Of a DNA stretch of 43,735 nt, positions 8,252 through 16,666 are shown in pieces; position 1 is the stretch's first letter; the number at the start of each line of letters is the position of its first letter. The notes under the pieces are model-generated. The model was not told the origin of the DNA and searched no databases. It worked only from the letters and a program-made list of their open reading frames with translations. The stretch covers positions 1 to 43,735 of the forward strand of contig JAFXNQ010000024.1 of NCBI GenBank assembly GCA_017529425.1. The letters are read 5' to 3'. Source of the stretch: Bacteroidales bacterium. GTDB taxonomy: Bacteria > Bacteroidota > Bacteroidia > Bacteroidales > UBA932. The position numbers and the translations under genes are program-made.

Positions 8252-9142
8252 ATGGATAGTAACGAACTATTAAGCAAAGTAAGGAAGATAGAGATACGTA
8301 CTAGATCGCTCTCGCATCAGATGTTTGCGGGAGAGTATCACAGTGCGTTCAAGGGGCGCGGCATGACCTTCTCAGAGGTGCGCGAATACCAGTATGGCGA
8401 CGACGTCCGCAATATGGACTGGAACGTCACCGCCCGCCTTCGTGCACCCTACGTTAAGGTGTTTGAAGAGGAGCGCGAACTCACTCTGATGCTGCTGGTT
8501 GATGTAAGCGGATCGCGAGCTTTCGGCACCACCGTCCGCAGCAAGCAGGACCTTGCCACCGAAATAGCCGCCGTGCTGTCGTTCTCCGCATCCATCAACA
8601 ACGATAAGGTGGGGGCGATTCTTTTCAGTGACAAGGTTGAAAAGTTCATCCCGCCCAAGAAAGGGCGCAGCCACCTGCTGCACATCATCCGCGAACTGGT
8701 GGAGTTCACCCCGGAAGATCAGGGAACCGATATCAGCGAGGCACTTCGCTACCTGACCAACGCCCTCAAGAAGCGTTGTACGGCTTTTCTCCTCTCCGAC
8801 ATGATGGATACCGACGCCCAGGGGCATCCCCGGTACGAGGATGCGCTCAAGATTGCTGCAAACCGGCACGACCTCTCCGTGATAAATGTCTACGACAAAC
8901 GTGAGAAGGAGATCCCTAACCTCGGCCTTGTGCTGGTGAGGGATTCTGAAACCGGAGCTACTGAATGGGTCGATACCTCTTCAAGGGCGATGCGGAAGGC
9001 CTATGAGAGGCGTTCGCACCAGGCCGACGAAGAGTACCGTCAGCTCCTGAACAAATATCGTATTGACAATGTGAGCATAGCCACCGACCAGGATTATGTC
9101 CGGGGCTTGATAGGCTTTTTCAAAAACAGGGGGTTGAAATGA
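8252..9142 (+). CDS. DUF58-domain protein of the Bat operon
   Basis: A 296-residue cytoplasmic protein with the DUF58 signature REYQYGDDVRNMDWNVTARL (residues ~46-66). A VWA-like core follows, with LMLLVDVSGS (~81-90) as the metal-ion (MIDAS) loop and LLSDMMD as a later strand. DUF58 proteins almost always sit directly after moxR, and the pair is thought to act in cell-envelope maturation. The biochemical role is not established. The stop codon overlaps the next start by four bases, which suggests translational coupling. Confidence 0.92.
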   Translation: MDSNELLSKVRKIEIRTRSLSHQMFAGEYHSAFKGRGMTFSEVREYQYGDDVRNMDWNVTARLRAPYVKVFEEERELTLMLLVDVSGSRAFGTTVRSKQDLATEIAAVLSFSASINNDKVGAILFSDKVEKFIPPKKGRSHLLHIIRELVEFTPEDQGTDISEALRYLTNALKKRCTAFLLSDMMDTDAQGHPRYEDALKIAANRHDLSVINVYDKREKEIPNLGLVLVRDSETGATEWVDTSSRAMRKAYERRSHQADEEYRQLLNKYRIDNVSIATDQDYVRGLIGFFKNRGLK

Positions 9143-10089
9143 GAAGATTATTGTCTTGCTTAGCTGTGCTGCTGGCTTCTGCCGTGCTCATGAGCGGACA
9201 GGAGAATGCTCCTGCCACCCGCCTCTCCCGCGATACCATCCTTATAGGTGACCAGTTGGAGTGGATTATTCCGCTGCAGATGGAACCCGGAGAGAAGTAT
9301 TTCCTGGAGGATATCGCAGATCCGCCGGCACCGGGCGTGGAGATTATCAAGCCGCTGGCCATAGATACCGTAGCTTCCAGCCGCAAGAAGATCGAGATAG
9401 AGGGGAAGGTGATTCTCACCAGCTTTGATTCTGGCAGTTATTATCTCCCGCCGCTGATTGCAATGATTGAGCGCAAGAGCGGCAAGGTGGATACTCTTTA
9501 CATGGAGGGACCGACGCTGGAGGTTACCACAGTCCCGATTGATACGGCAACCTATGTCATCAAGGATATCAAAGGCCAGATCAAATATCCGCTCAAGTTC
9601 AAGGAGGTGATTCCCTGGGTGTTGCTGGCGTTGCTGGTTGCGGCTATGATTTATGCCATAGTCCGCTGGATAAGTATGCGCCGTGCCAACCGGACTTTCA
9701 TGGGTAAGCCCATAGTAAAGGATCCGCCCCACATCGTGGCGCTGCGCACCCTGGATAAGATCCGCAAACGGAAGTTATGGCAGAACGACAAGCAGAAGCA
9801 GTTTTACACCGAGGTTACCGATGCGCTGCGCGTTTATATCGCAGACCGCTACGATATCGTGGCCATGGAACGCCCTTCGCGCGAGATGCTTGCCGATTTG
9901 AAGCAGCAGGATATGGATCCGAAGCTGTACGAGAATATGGAGGAGCTCTTCACACGGGCCGATCTGGTGAAATTTGCCAAGTATCAGGCTTCTGCAGAGG
10001 AGAACGAGGAGGTCATTCCCGATGCCGTACGCTTTGTGAATGCAACTTATATGACCCAGTTGGACGAAGAGAAGAAAGAGGAGGACTGA
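9139..10089 (+). CDS. Bat-operon membrane protein of unknown function
   Basis: A 316-residue protein with an N-terminal signal peptide (residues 1-20, cleavage near LMSGQ). An extracytoplasmic beta-rich domain follows (~25-145), then one transmembrane helix (~153-175, IPWVLLALLVAAMIYAIVRW) and a charged cytoplasmic C-terminal region (~185-316). The cytoplasmic part (KQKQFYTEVTDALRVYIADRYDI...PSREML) resembles the tail of BatD and DUF4381-type proteins in such operons. The start overlaps the DUF58 stop and batA begins one base after its stop. It probably couples the periplasmic and cytoplasmic sides of the Bat complex; this is inference. Confidence 0.85.
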   Translation: MRRLLSCLAVLLASAVLMSGQENAPATRLSRDTILIGDQLEWIIPLQMEPGEKYFLEDIADPPAPGVEIIKPLAIDTVASSRKKIEIEGKVILTSFDSGSYYLPPLIAMIERKSGKVDTLYMEGPTLEVTTVPIDTATYVIKDIKGQIKYPLKFKEVIPWVLLALLVAAMIYAIVRWISMRRANRTFMGKPIVKDPPHIVALRTLDKIRKRKLWQNDKQKQFYTEVTDALRVYIADRYDIVAMERPSREMLADLKQQDMDPKLYENMEELFTRADLVKFAKYQASAEENEEVIPDAVRFVNATYMTQLDEEKKEED

Positions 10090-10090
10090 T

Positions 10091-11077
10091 ATGTTTTTTG
10101 AATATCCCAAACTGCTTTGGCTGGAGCTGCTGCTGATACCTTTGGCTGCCCTGTACGTTTACAGGGAACTCAAGGGACGTGCTCCTGCACTGCAGGTAAG
10201 CAATCTGAAGCGATGGAGCTATAAGCCCTCCTGGCTGATGCGCGCGCTGCGCCATTTGCCGTTTGTGCTTCGTATGGGGGCGCTTGCACTGCTGATAGTG
10301 GCTATCGCCCGCCCGCGCGACTCAAAGAACTTTGAGAAGGTTGATACAGAGGGTATCGACATCGTGCTCGATATGGACGTCTCCACCTCTATGCTGGCGC
10401 GCGATTTCAAGCCCGACCGCATAGGTGCCGCCAAGGATATCGCCATAGAGTTTATCGCATCCCGCCCCACCGACCGTATCGGTATTGTCGTGTTTGCGGG
10501 TGAAAGCTATACCCAGTGCCCCGTCACCACCGACCGCATCACCCTCATCAATATGATGAAGGAGGTGCAGACCGGCCTGATTGAAGACGGAACAGCCATC
10601 GGCAACGGCCTTGCCACCGCTGTGGCCAGGCTGAAGGATTCCGACGCCAAGAGCCGGGTGATAATACTGCTTACCGACGGTGTGAACAACCGCGGCGAGA
10701 TTGCCCCGGAGACAGCGGCCGAGATTGCCAAGACATACGGCATCCGCGTCTATACCATCGGCGTGGGCGCCAAAGGTGAGGCACCTTATCCCGTCCAGAC
10801 CCCGTGGGGCATACAGGTGCAGAATATGAAGGTGGAGATAGACGAGTCCCTGCTGGAAAAGATTGCAGAGACCACCGGCGGCAAGTATTTCCGCGCTACG
10901 GACAATACCAAGCTGATGGAGATCTACGGCGAGATAAACAAGATGGAGAAGAACCGTACCACCGTGGACAGTTTCCCCGTCTATTCAGAGCGGTTTATGA
11001 CCTTCGCCTTGTGGGCGCTGTTTCTGCTGCTTTTGGAATTGCTGTTTAAGTTTGTGATTATTAAGAAGTTGCCATAA
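10091..11077 (+). CDS. batA: BatA: membrane-anchored von Willebrand factor A protein
   Basis: A 328-residue protein with two hydrophobic segments near the N-terminus (~8-25 and ~55-75), a VWA domain (~88-290) and a C-terminal transmembrane helix (~303-322). The MIDAS motif is DMDVSTSM (~94-101); TDGVNNRGE is the later metal-loop strand. Bat (Bacteroides aerotolerance) proteins were defined in B. fragilis, where the locus affects oxygen tolerance. The molecular task is still unclear. The gene is one base from its upstream neighbour and one base from batB, its paralog. Confidence 0.93.
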   Translation: MFFEYPKLLWLELLLIPLAALYVYRELKGRAPALQVSNLKRWSYKPSWLMRALRHLPFVLRMGALALLIVAIARPRDSKNFEKVDTEGIDIVLDMDVSTSMLARDFKPDRIGAAKDIAIEFIASRPTDRIGIVVFAGESYTQCPVTTDRITLINMMKEVQTGLIEDGTAIGNGLATAVARLKDSDAKSRVIILLTDGVNNRGEIAPETAAEIAKTYGIRVYTIGVGAKGEAPYPVQTPWGIQVQNMKVEIDESLLEKIAETTGGKYFRATDNTKLMEIYGEINKMEKNRTTVDSFPVYSERFMTFALWALFLLLLELLFKFVIIKKLP

Positions 11078-11078
11078 G

Positions 11079-12095
11079 ATGTTGCACATTGCTCAAGCTG
11101 AATATCTGTTGCTTTTGCTGCTGATACCCCTCTTTTTCCTGGGGTACTGGTGGTATCGCAAGGGTCAGAAGGCCCGCGCTGCAAGGCTGGGCGATCCTGA
11201 ACTGGTGTCAAAACTGATGCCCGGGGTATCTACTGCCAAAGGGTGGCTGAAGGTGACTTTCTTCTCGCTGGCCTTCCTCTTCTTTGTGCTGGGTCTGGCA
11301 CGGCCGCAGCTGGGGGCCCGCCTGCAGGAGCGCGAGACCAACGGTGTGGAGATAATGATTGCGCTGGACGTATCCAACTCGATGCTGGCGCAGGACTATT
11401 CGCCCAACCGTCTGGAAAGAGCCAAGCTGGCAATCTCCCGCCTGGTGGACAAACTGGCCGGTGACCGTATCGGTCTGGTAATCTTTGCGGGTGAGAGTTT
11501 TGTCCAGCTCCCGATAACTACCGATTATGTCTCTGCGAAGGCCTTTCTGAACAGTATTGAACCGGGCTCCATACCTATTCAGGGTACCGCTACTGCCGAC
11601 GCCCTTATGACCGCCGCCCGCAGTTTCAGCACCCAGAGCGAGAAGAGCCGTGCAATAATCCTTATCTCCGATGGTGAAGACCATGAGGGTAATGTGCTTG
11701 AAACGGCGGAGACCATCGCGGAGGAGGGTATCCGTATCTATTGCGTGGGCGTGGGCAGCGCCAAGGGAGAACCTATCCCGATGGGAAGTGATATGCTCCG
11801 CGACAAGGAGGGCAACATAGTTGTGACCCGCCTTGACGAAAAGACGCTGCGGGAGATTGCCTCCGCCGGCAACGGTGAATATGTCCGGGCGGCTGCGGGT
11901 GAGTTTGGTCTGAATCCTATCATAGACAATATCCGCAGTATTGAGGCCTCAAAGTTCAAATCGGTTGTGTTTGAGGATTTTGACGAGCAGTATATGTATT
12001 TCTTCGGCATCGCGCTGCTGTTTTTTATCCTGGAAATGCTGGTAGGGACACGCCGCAACCGCCGCCAGCTGTTCAAAGAGGAGGAATCAGAATGA
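11079..12095 (+). CDS. batB: BatB: membrane-anchored von Willebrand factor A protein
   Basis: A 338-residue VWA protein paralogous to BatA. It has N-terminal membrane segments (~8-25, ~58-78), the MIDAS motif DVSNSM (~95-100), the strand ILISDGEDHEG, and a C-terminal membrane helix (~308-325) ahead of a basic tail. It probably forms a hetero-assembly with BatA and is remodelled by the MoxR ATPase; partner assignments come from operon logic. Its stop codon overlaps the batC start by four bases. Confidence 0.93.
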   Translation: MLHIAQAEYLLLLLLIPLFFLGYWWYRKGQKARAARLGDPELVSKLMPGVSTAKGWLKVTFFSLAFLFFVLGLARPQLGARLQERETNGVEIMIALDVSNSMLAQDYSPNRLERAKLAISRLVDKLAGDRIGLVIFAGESFVQLPITTDYVSAKAFLNSIEPGSIPIQGTATADALMTAARSFSTQSEKSRAIILISDGEDHEGNVLETAETIAEEGIRIYCVGVGSAKGEPIPMGSDMLRDKEGNIVVTRLDEKTLREIASAGNGEYVRAAAGEFGLNPIIDNIRSIEASKFKSVVFEDFDEQYMYFFGIALLFFILEMLVGTRRNRRQLFKEEESE

Positions 12096-12910
12096 AAAGG
12101 TTCATTATAACTATATTACTGTTGGTTTTCTGTGGTATGCAGGCCTTTGCACAGACCGACCGCCGGGAAGTGCGCAGCGGCAACCGCAGTTTCCGCAAGG
12201 GGGATTTTGCCAAGGCGGAGATCGACTACAAGAAGGCGCTCCTGAAGGACTCCACAAGTGCGGCGGCCCAGTATAACCTTGCCAACGACCTGTATCGGCA
12301 GGAGAACTATCAGGAGGCGGAAAAATTTGCCGCAAAGGCTCTGGACAGCCTTGCCCGCAGCTCCCGAGCGGCCGATGCATATTTCAACAAGGGTGATATT
12401 TATCTGCAGCAGCGCCGCTGGGGCGAGGCTATAGAGGCATTCAAGAGTTCTTTGCGCCTGAATCCGGGCGATTTGGATGCAAAGAGCAACCTCGCCTATG
12501 CCCAGAAGATGCTGGAGAAAGAGCAGCAGGATCAGCAGAACCAGGACCAGAATCAGAACCAGGATAACGACCAGAATAAGGACAATCAGGACCAGAATAA
12601 GGATCAGCAGGACAAGCAGGACGATCAGAACAAGGACCAGGATAAAGACCAGAACGACAATCAGCAAAACCAGGACCAGAACCAGGATCAGAACCAGGAC
12701 CAAGACCAAGACCAGAATAAAGACCAGAACCAGGACAACAATGACGACCGGCAGCCGCAGGGGCAGAACCAGCCTCAGCCCAAGATAAGTCCGGAAGCTG
12801 CCGAGCAGATGCTCCAGGCCATCCAGGCCAAGGAGAACGAGACTCAGGACAAGGTCAACAAAGAGAAGGCGGCGTCTGTAAAGTCCCGTCAGAAAGAGAA
12901 GAACTGGTAG
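12092..12910 (+). CDS. batC: BatC: TPR protein with an acidic Gln/Asn/Asp-rich tail
   Basis: A 272-residue exported protein with a signal peptide (residues 1-20, ending FAQ). TPR repeats run from ~25 to ~145 (AQYNLANDLYRQENYQEAEKF; AYFNKGDIYLQQRRWGEAIEAF). A low-complexity stretch (~147-228) follows, made almost entirely of Gln, Asn, Asp and Lys. A short charged tail ends in KSRQKEKNW. TPRs mediate protein contacts, presumably with BatA, BatB or BatE. The low-complexity part is encoded by degenerate GACCAG/AAC repeats, so its length probably varies between strains. The gene starts inside the batB stop. Confidence 0.92.
   Translation: MKRFIITILLLVFCGMQAFAQTDRREVRSGNRSFRKGDFAKAEIDYKKALLKDSTSAAAQYNLANDLYRQENYQEAEKFAAKALDSLARSSRAADAYFNKGDIYLQQRRWGEAIEAFKSSLRLNPGDLDAKSNLAYAQKMLEKEQQDQQNQDQNQNQDNDQNKDNQDQNKDQQDKQDDQNKDQDKDQNDNQQNQDQNQDQNQDQDQDQNKDQNQDNNDDRQPQGQNQPQPKISPEAAEQMLQAIQAKENETQDKVNKEKAASVKSRQKEKNW
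12527..12765 (+). repeat. Degenerate hexamer repeat tract inside batC
   Basis: Repeated units built from GACCAG, AACCAG and GATCAG encode an Asp/Gln/Asn/Lys-only stretch. Such short in-frame repeats expand and contract by slippage in multiples of three. Confidence 0.75.
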
Positions 12911-12925
12911 GGTCTTATAAGACAA

Positions 12926-15595
12926 ATGCTCAAGATGAAAAGATATCTCACGCTATTGCTTTTGTTTGCTGCGGCAGCTCTCAATGCCCAGACTCTCACC
13001 CTCGAGGCGCCCAATGTGGTGGCGGCGGGAGAGCCGTTCAGGGTTGTATTCACTGCCGACGGCAGTGTTTCTGACTTTGACTGGACGCCTCCGGCAGGGC
13101 TCACCCTGATGTGGGGTCCGCAGAAGGGTTCATCCAGTTCGATTACGATAATAAACGGCAAGCGCGAGTCCAGCCATACCACAAGCTATACGTACCTGTT
13201 TACTGCCGAGGCAAAGGGTACATACACTATCCCCGCGGCGACGTGTAAAGTGGGCGGCAAGCAGTGCACCAGCAATTCTGCAACCGTCGAGGTGGTGGAA
13301 GCAGAGACTGATCCCGCCATAGGGCAGGGTGGCGGACAGAATACCCGGAATCAGAGTTCCCAAAGCCAGAATACCCAGGGTCAGAATTCCCAGAATCAGG
13401 GCGGCGCATCCCAGGGCGGCCAGAGTTCCGATCCCGCCATCACCGGCACGGTATCCAACGAAGATATCTTTATGCGGCTCAATCTTAGCAAGACATCTGC
13501 GGTGAAGGGCGAACCGATAACAGCGGTGCTCAAGCTCTACACCCGTGCCGACATCACAGGGTTCGAAGACTTCAAGCTTCCCACTTTCAACGGTTTCTGG
13601 AGCAAAGAGACATACGCACCCACTAATCTTGAACTGAATCGCGAGAACATAAACGGCAAGATTTACAACACCACTGTCATCCGCCGTTATATGCTGATCC
13701 CCCAGCAGGAGGGGACTATCGTAATTGAGCCGGCAGAGGCGGTGTGCCAGATCCGCGTCCGCGCCAGTGCCGGCCGTTCCCGCTCAATCTTTGACGACTT
13801 CTTTGACAGTTATCAGACTGTACGGAAGCGGGTGACGACCCCGTCCATCAACTTCCAGGTGAAGCCGCTTCCCGCCGGTGCACCATCTTCCTTTGGCGGC
13901 GGAGTGGGGCAGTTCAACATTACCGCCAGGTTTGCAAACGATTCCATAGCGGCAAATCAGGCCTCTTCGCTTATTGTTACCGTGAGCGGAAAAGGGAACG
14001 TCACTATGCTCTCGGCTCCCAAGATAGAGTTCCCCACCGACTTTGACGTCTATGACGTGAAAACTACCGACCGCAGCGAGTCAAACGGCTCCGGCGGCAG
14101 CAAGGTATTCGAGTATCCCTTCATTGCCCGCAGTTACGGGGATTTCACCGTCGGGCCCGTCAAATACAGTTATTACGACATCTCAAAAGGGTCTTACATC
14201 ACAACCGAGGCTCCGGCTGTGACCATCAGGGTATCTTCAGACGGGGTGGATGTCGTGGATAACGGGGGTGTGGCCGGTGGAGTGCGCCAGAGTGTACGCA
14301 ATATCGGCAGTGACATCCGGTTTATTGCAACCGGGGCGCCCGCCCTCTCCCGTAAAGGGGAGTTTTTTGTCACTTCCTGGCCTTTCTACGCCATCCTGGC
14401 TGCGATTGTGGCGCTGTTCTTTATCCTGTGCGCAATACTTGACAAGCGACGCAAGATGATGGCCGACGTGGCCGGCACCCGTAACCGCCGCGCCAACAAG
14501 ATGGCCACCGGGCGTCTGCGCCGCAGCAAGAGTTATCTCGACCAGGGCCTTGTGGGTGCATATTACGAGGAGTTGCACAAGGCCGTGATGGGTTATGTGA
14601 GCGATAAGCTCACGATGCCCGTCTCAGATTTGAGCAAGGATAATATCTGCGAGTCACTTGCCTCGCGCGGTGTCGGACAGAGTACAATCGATTGTCTGAT
14701 GAACATTATAAATACTTGCGAACAGGCGCGTTATGCACCTGACTACACTCCACAGCAGATGGAGGAACAATACCGCGACGCGCTCAGGACCATCACTGAG
14801 ATAGAATCGGGCGTGAAGAGGGGTGCTAAAAACGCCAGAAAGGCGTTCGCCGTCTTGGCTGTTATCCTTGCCGCGGGTTGGAGTCTCACGGCCTCAGCCG
14901 CAGATAACGAGCTATGGCAGAGTGCTGCCCAGGCATATTCGGAAGGTGACTGGCAGAGCGCATTGGAACAGTATCGGCAGATTGAGCAGCAGGGGCTTGT
15001 TTCAGATAAGCTGTATTACAACATCGCCAACGCATATTACAAAAACGGGGAATTGGGCGAGTCTATCCTCTACTGGGAAAAGGCGCTCAAGTTGAACCCC
15101 TCCAATGCTGACGCAAAGTTCAACCTGGGCGTGGCCCGCGAATCAGTGCTGGACCGCATAGAGTTGGTGCCGGAGTTCATACTTGTCAAATGGGTGCGGG
15201 ATGTCAAATATCTGCTCTCCAGCAATGCCTGGGCGTGGGTCGCACTTTCGTTGATGGTACTCGTCGCCCTGTCTCTGCTCGGATTCAGGTATTTCAACGC
15301 TCTTGGGCTGCGTCGCTTTGCCTTCATAATGGCTTGCGTTTTTTTCATCCTTGCGGTATCGTCGTTCATATTCTCCTTGAGCGAGCGGCACGATGTGGTC
15401 AGTGAGGCAGAGGGCATCGTGATGATTCCGGTATCCTCTGTCAAGAGTTCTCCCGGCGAGGAGGGCAAGTCACTTTTCATTCTCCACGAAGGTACCAGGG
15501 TCGAGATTCTTGACGAACTCGGCTCCTGGCTCAAAATCCAGATCTCAGACGGCCGCCAGGGCTGGATGCCCGCCGGCGACGTGCAGGCGATCTAG
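12926..15595 (+). CDS. BatD-BatE fusion protein
   Basis: An 889-residue protein. It starts with a signal peptide (~1-24, LNAQ; the ATG at 12935 is an equally good start). BatD-type extracytoplasmic beta domains follow (~25-460), with a Gln/Ser/Asn-rich linker at ~140-175. Next come a transmembrane helix (~487-508) and a cytoplasmic region (~510-635). Around residues 642-660 there is a second signal-peptide-like segment (FAVLAVILAAGWSLTASA). A complete BatE follows: TPRs (~665-745), two membrane helices (~765-815) and a C-terminal SH3-like domain (~835-889, ending GWMPAGDVQAI). In most Bacteroidota batD and batE are separate genes. Here one uninterrupted frame joins them. It is the last gene of the operon. 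Confidence 0.9.
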   Translation: MLKMKRYLTLLLLFAAAALNAQTLTLEAPNVVAAGEPFRVVFTADGSVSDFDWTPPAGLTLMWGPQKGSSSSITIINGKRESSHTTSYTYLFTAEAKGTYTIPAATCKVGGKQCTSNSATVEVVEAETDPAIGQGGGQNTRNQSSQSQNTQGQNSQNQGGASQGGQSSDPAITGTVSNEDIFMRLNLSKTSAVKGEPITAVLKLYTRADITGFEDFKLPTFNGFWSKETYAPTNLELNRENINGKIYNTTVIRRYMLIPQQEGTIVIEPAEAVCQIRVRASAGRSRSIFDDFFDSYQTVRKRVTTPSINFQVKPLPAGAPSSFGGGVGQFNITARFANDSIAANQASSLIVTVSGKGNVTMLSAPKIEFPTDFDVYDVKTTDRSESNGSGGSKVFEYPFIARSYGDFTVGPVKYSYYDISKGSYITTEAPAVTIRVSSDGVDVVDNGGVAGGVRQSVRNIGSDIRFIATGAPALSRKGEFFVTSWPFYAILAAIVALFFILCAILDKRRKMMADVAGTRNRRANKMATGRLRRSKSYLDQGLVGAYYEELHKAVMGYVSDKLTMPVSDLSKDNICESLASRGVGQSTIDCLMNIINTCEQARYAPDYTPQQMEEQYRDALRTITEIESGVKRGAKNARKAFAVLAVILAAGWSLTASAADNELWQSAAQAYSEGDWQSALEQYRQIEQQGLVSDKLYYNIANAYYKNGELGESILYWEKALKLNPSNADAKFNLGVARESVLDRIELVPEFILVKWVRDVKYLLSSNAWAWVALSLMVLVALSLLGFRYFNALGLRRFAFIMACVFFILAVSSFIFSLSERHDVVSEAEGIVMIPVSSVKSSPGEEGKSLFILHEGTRVEILDELGSWLKIQISDGRQGWMPAGDVQAI

Positions 15596-15635
15596 CTGCT
15601 GGTATAGTAAACAGTTGACTTAATGATCGCCTGCA
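15582..15635. terminator. Inverted repeat spanning the convergent ends of batDE and the ORF6N gene
   Basis: TGCAGGCGATC and GATCGCCTGCA form perfect 11-bp arms around a 32-nt loop. Each arm lies inside the last codons of one of the two convergent genes. It may serve as a shared structure that limits read-through in both directions. No T-run follows. Confidence 0.45.
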
Positions 15636-16225
15636 GGCGGTATCGGAGGCTCGTCCTGGCGAATTACTTTGTGCTTAATCTTGACAACAGCAAAATTGAG
15701 TTCTATATCCGTCTCGGTACTACGAGTGCGCAAGTTGTGTCCGACGACATCGGCCAGTATTGTACCTATGCGTTGAAGCATAGTGCGTTGTTGGGTTCCT
15801 CCATCTTCCACATCCTGAAGAGCTTCCATTGTTCGAGCGAGTTCTCTTACTCTGACGAAAGTGTCAACAATAGCCAGAGTGGTGCTAATAGCCTGGTCTC
15901 CTTTTAGAATAGTAGCAAGCATATAAAGTCCGCGTTCTGTAAATGCTGTGGGAGCAACACTACTGAACTTCAGCTTTTTAAGGTGGTCAAAATTTTTGAC
16001 CACCTCTTCCTTTTCGTACTTGTCAAGCTCAAACAAGTAACCTGATGGGAACTTATTCGGGTTGTTTCGAACGGCTTGATTCACCTCTTTGGTCTCAACA
16101 CCATACAGTTCTGCGACATCAGCATCAATCAACACGGGCTGGCCACGCAACACAATCATTCGATCCTCTACATCTTTTGTCGTCACAGACATCCTTGCTT
16201 CATCCTTTTTCGTTAAGCTGTTCAT
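15620..16225 (-). CDS. ORF6N-domain protein
   Basis: A 201-residue protein. The N-terminal ORF6N domain (residues ~15-100) shows the family pattern MIVLRGQPVLIDADVAELYG, VNQAVRNNPNKFP and FTERGLYMLATILKG. ORF6N domains come from phage antirepressor and KilA-N-type proteins and probably bind DNA. In Bacteroidales they occur as single genes scattered among accessory regions. The C-terminal half (~105-201) is helical and less conserved. I chose the ATG at 16225; the frame is open to a TTG 12 bases earlier, and MSVTTKD at 16192 is another option. Acquisition by transfer is likely given the family; its target is unknown. Confidence 0.88.
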   Translation of the reverse strand: MNSLTKKDEARMSVTTKDVEDRMIVLRGQPVLIDADVAELYGVETKEVNQAVRNNPNKFPSGYLFELDKYEKEEVVKNFDHLKKLKFSSVAPTAFTERGLYMLATILKGDQAISTTLAIVDTFVRVRELARTMEALQDVEDGGTQQRTMLQRIGTILADVVGHNLRTRSTETDIELNFAVVKIKHKVIRQDEPPIPPAGDH

Positions 16226-16262
16226 ACAACAATACAATGATTAATAATATGACTATCGTTAG

Positions 16263-16270
16263 CAAATATA
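16263..16270 (-). promoter_or_regulatory. Candidate -7 element for the ORF6N gene
   Basis: Minus-strand TATATTTG is an exact TAnnTTTG match, 37 bp before the ATG at 16225. No -33 partner is visible. Confidence 0.5.
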
Positions 16271-16394
16271 ACTACTAAACAATAGCTTTGCGTTGGCTGT
16301 AATAAAATAATAATCAAATATTTATGTTTCTGAAAACGTAATGACTGATTTTAAAAAGTGAAGGAGCGCTTTGGCAGAGCAGGAGGACAGAGTG

Positions 16395-16426
16395 TTTGCC
16401 TTTTCCGTAAAATATGCGTACCTTGC
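16395..16426 (+). promoter_or_regulatory. Candidate promoter for the surface-lipoprotein operon
   Basis: TTTG (16395-16398), a 20-bp spacer and TACCTTGC (16419-16426) fit the Bacteroidota -33/-7 layout, with one deviation from TAnnTTTG. Transcription would begin near 16432. Confidence 0.45.
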
Positions 16427-16492
16427 ACCGAATAGTTACGATTCTATGACTTTAGTGCCCGTAATATCTTCTCTCACCGCCCCGAAATACGT

Positions 16493-16502
16493 GGGGGGGG
16501 GG
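16493..16502 (+). repeat. G10 homopolymer tract upstream of surface-protein genes
   Basis: Ten consecutive G lie about 61 bp after the predicted start point and 165 bp before the first small gene. Runs this long slip during replication. It is the only such run I noticed in the window. Confidence 0.85.
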
Positions 16503-16539
16503 TACTAATCATCTAATATTCAGCAAATTAAGCTTGCGT

Positions 16540-16594
16540 AACACACCGCTGCGCTGCAAATCTGCTTCCGGCAGGTCTGCGGCGGCGGTGTGTT
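16540..16594 (+). promoter_or_regulatory. Long imperfect hairpin in the leader of the lipoprotein operon
   Basis: The outer arms AACACACCGC / GCGGTGTGTT pair perfectly. After a 2-nt bulge, a further 14-position stem has 11 Watson-Crick pairs, two GU pairs and one mismatch, and closes with a TTCCG loop. A U-rich but interrupted stretch (TTGTTTC) follows. It may be an attenuator, an mRNA-stabilising element or a relic of a mobile element. Confidence 0.6.
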
Positions 16595-16666
16595 GTTTCG
16601 GCGTGTATAGGAATCGACAATAACAGATATTGTAAATAAATAACCACAACTTTAAAAATTACTTGT

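Larger units (their letters stand above)
16271..16666. other. Regulatory intergenic region of the surface-lipoprotein locus
   Basis: No gene is visible. The stretch contains a spaced promoter candidate (16395-16426), a run of ten G (16493-16502) and a long imperfect hairpin (16540-16594) before the small gene at 16667, each listed separately. If the promoter is right, the leader RNA is about 235 nt and includes both the G-run and the hairpin. Confidence 0.6.

Noticed and set aside
12116-12925. 269-codon Leu/Val-rich frame antisense to batC
   Set aside because: It is the complement of the Gln/Asp repeat tract. The hydrophobic look is an artefact.
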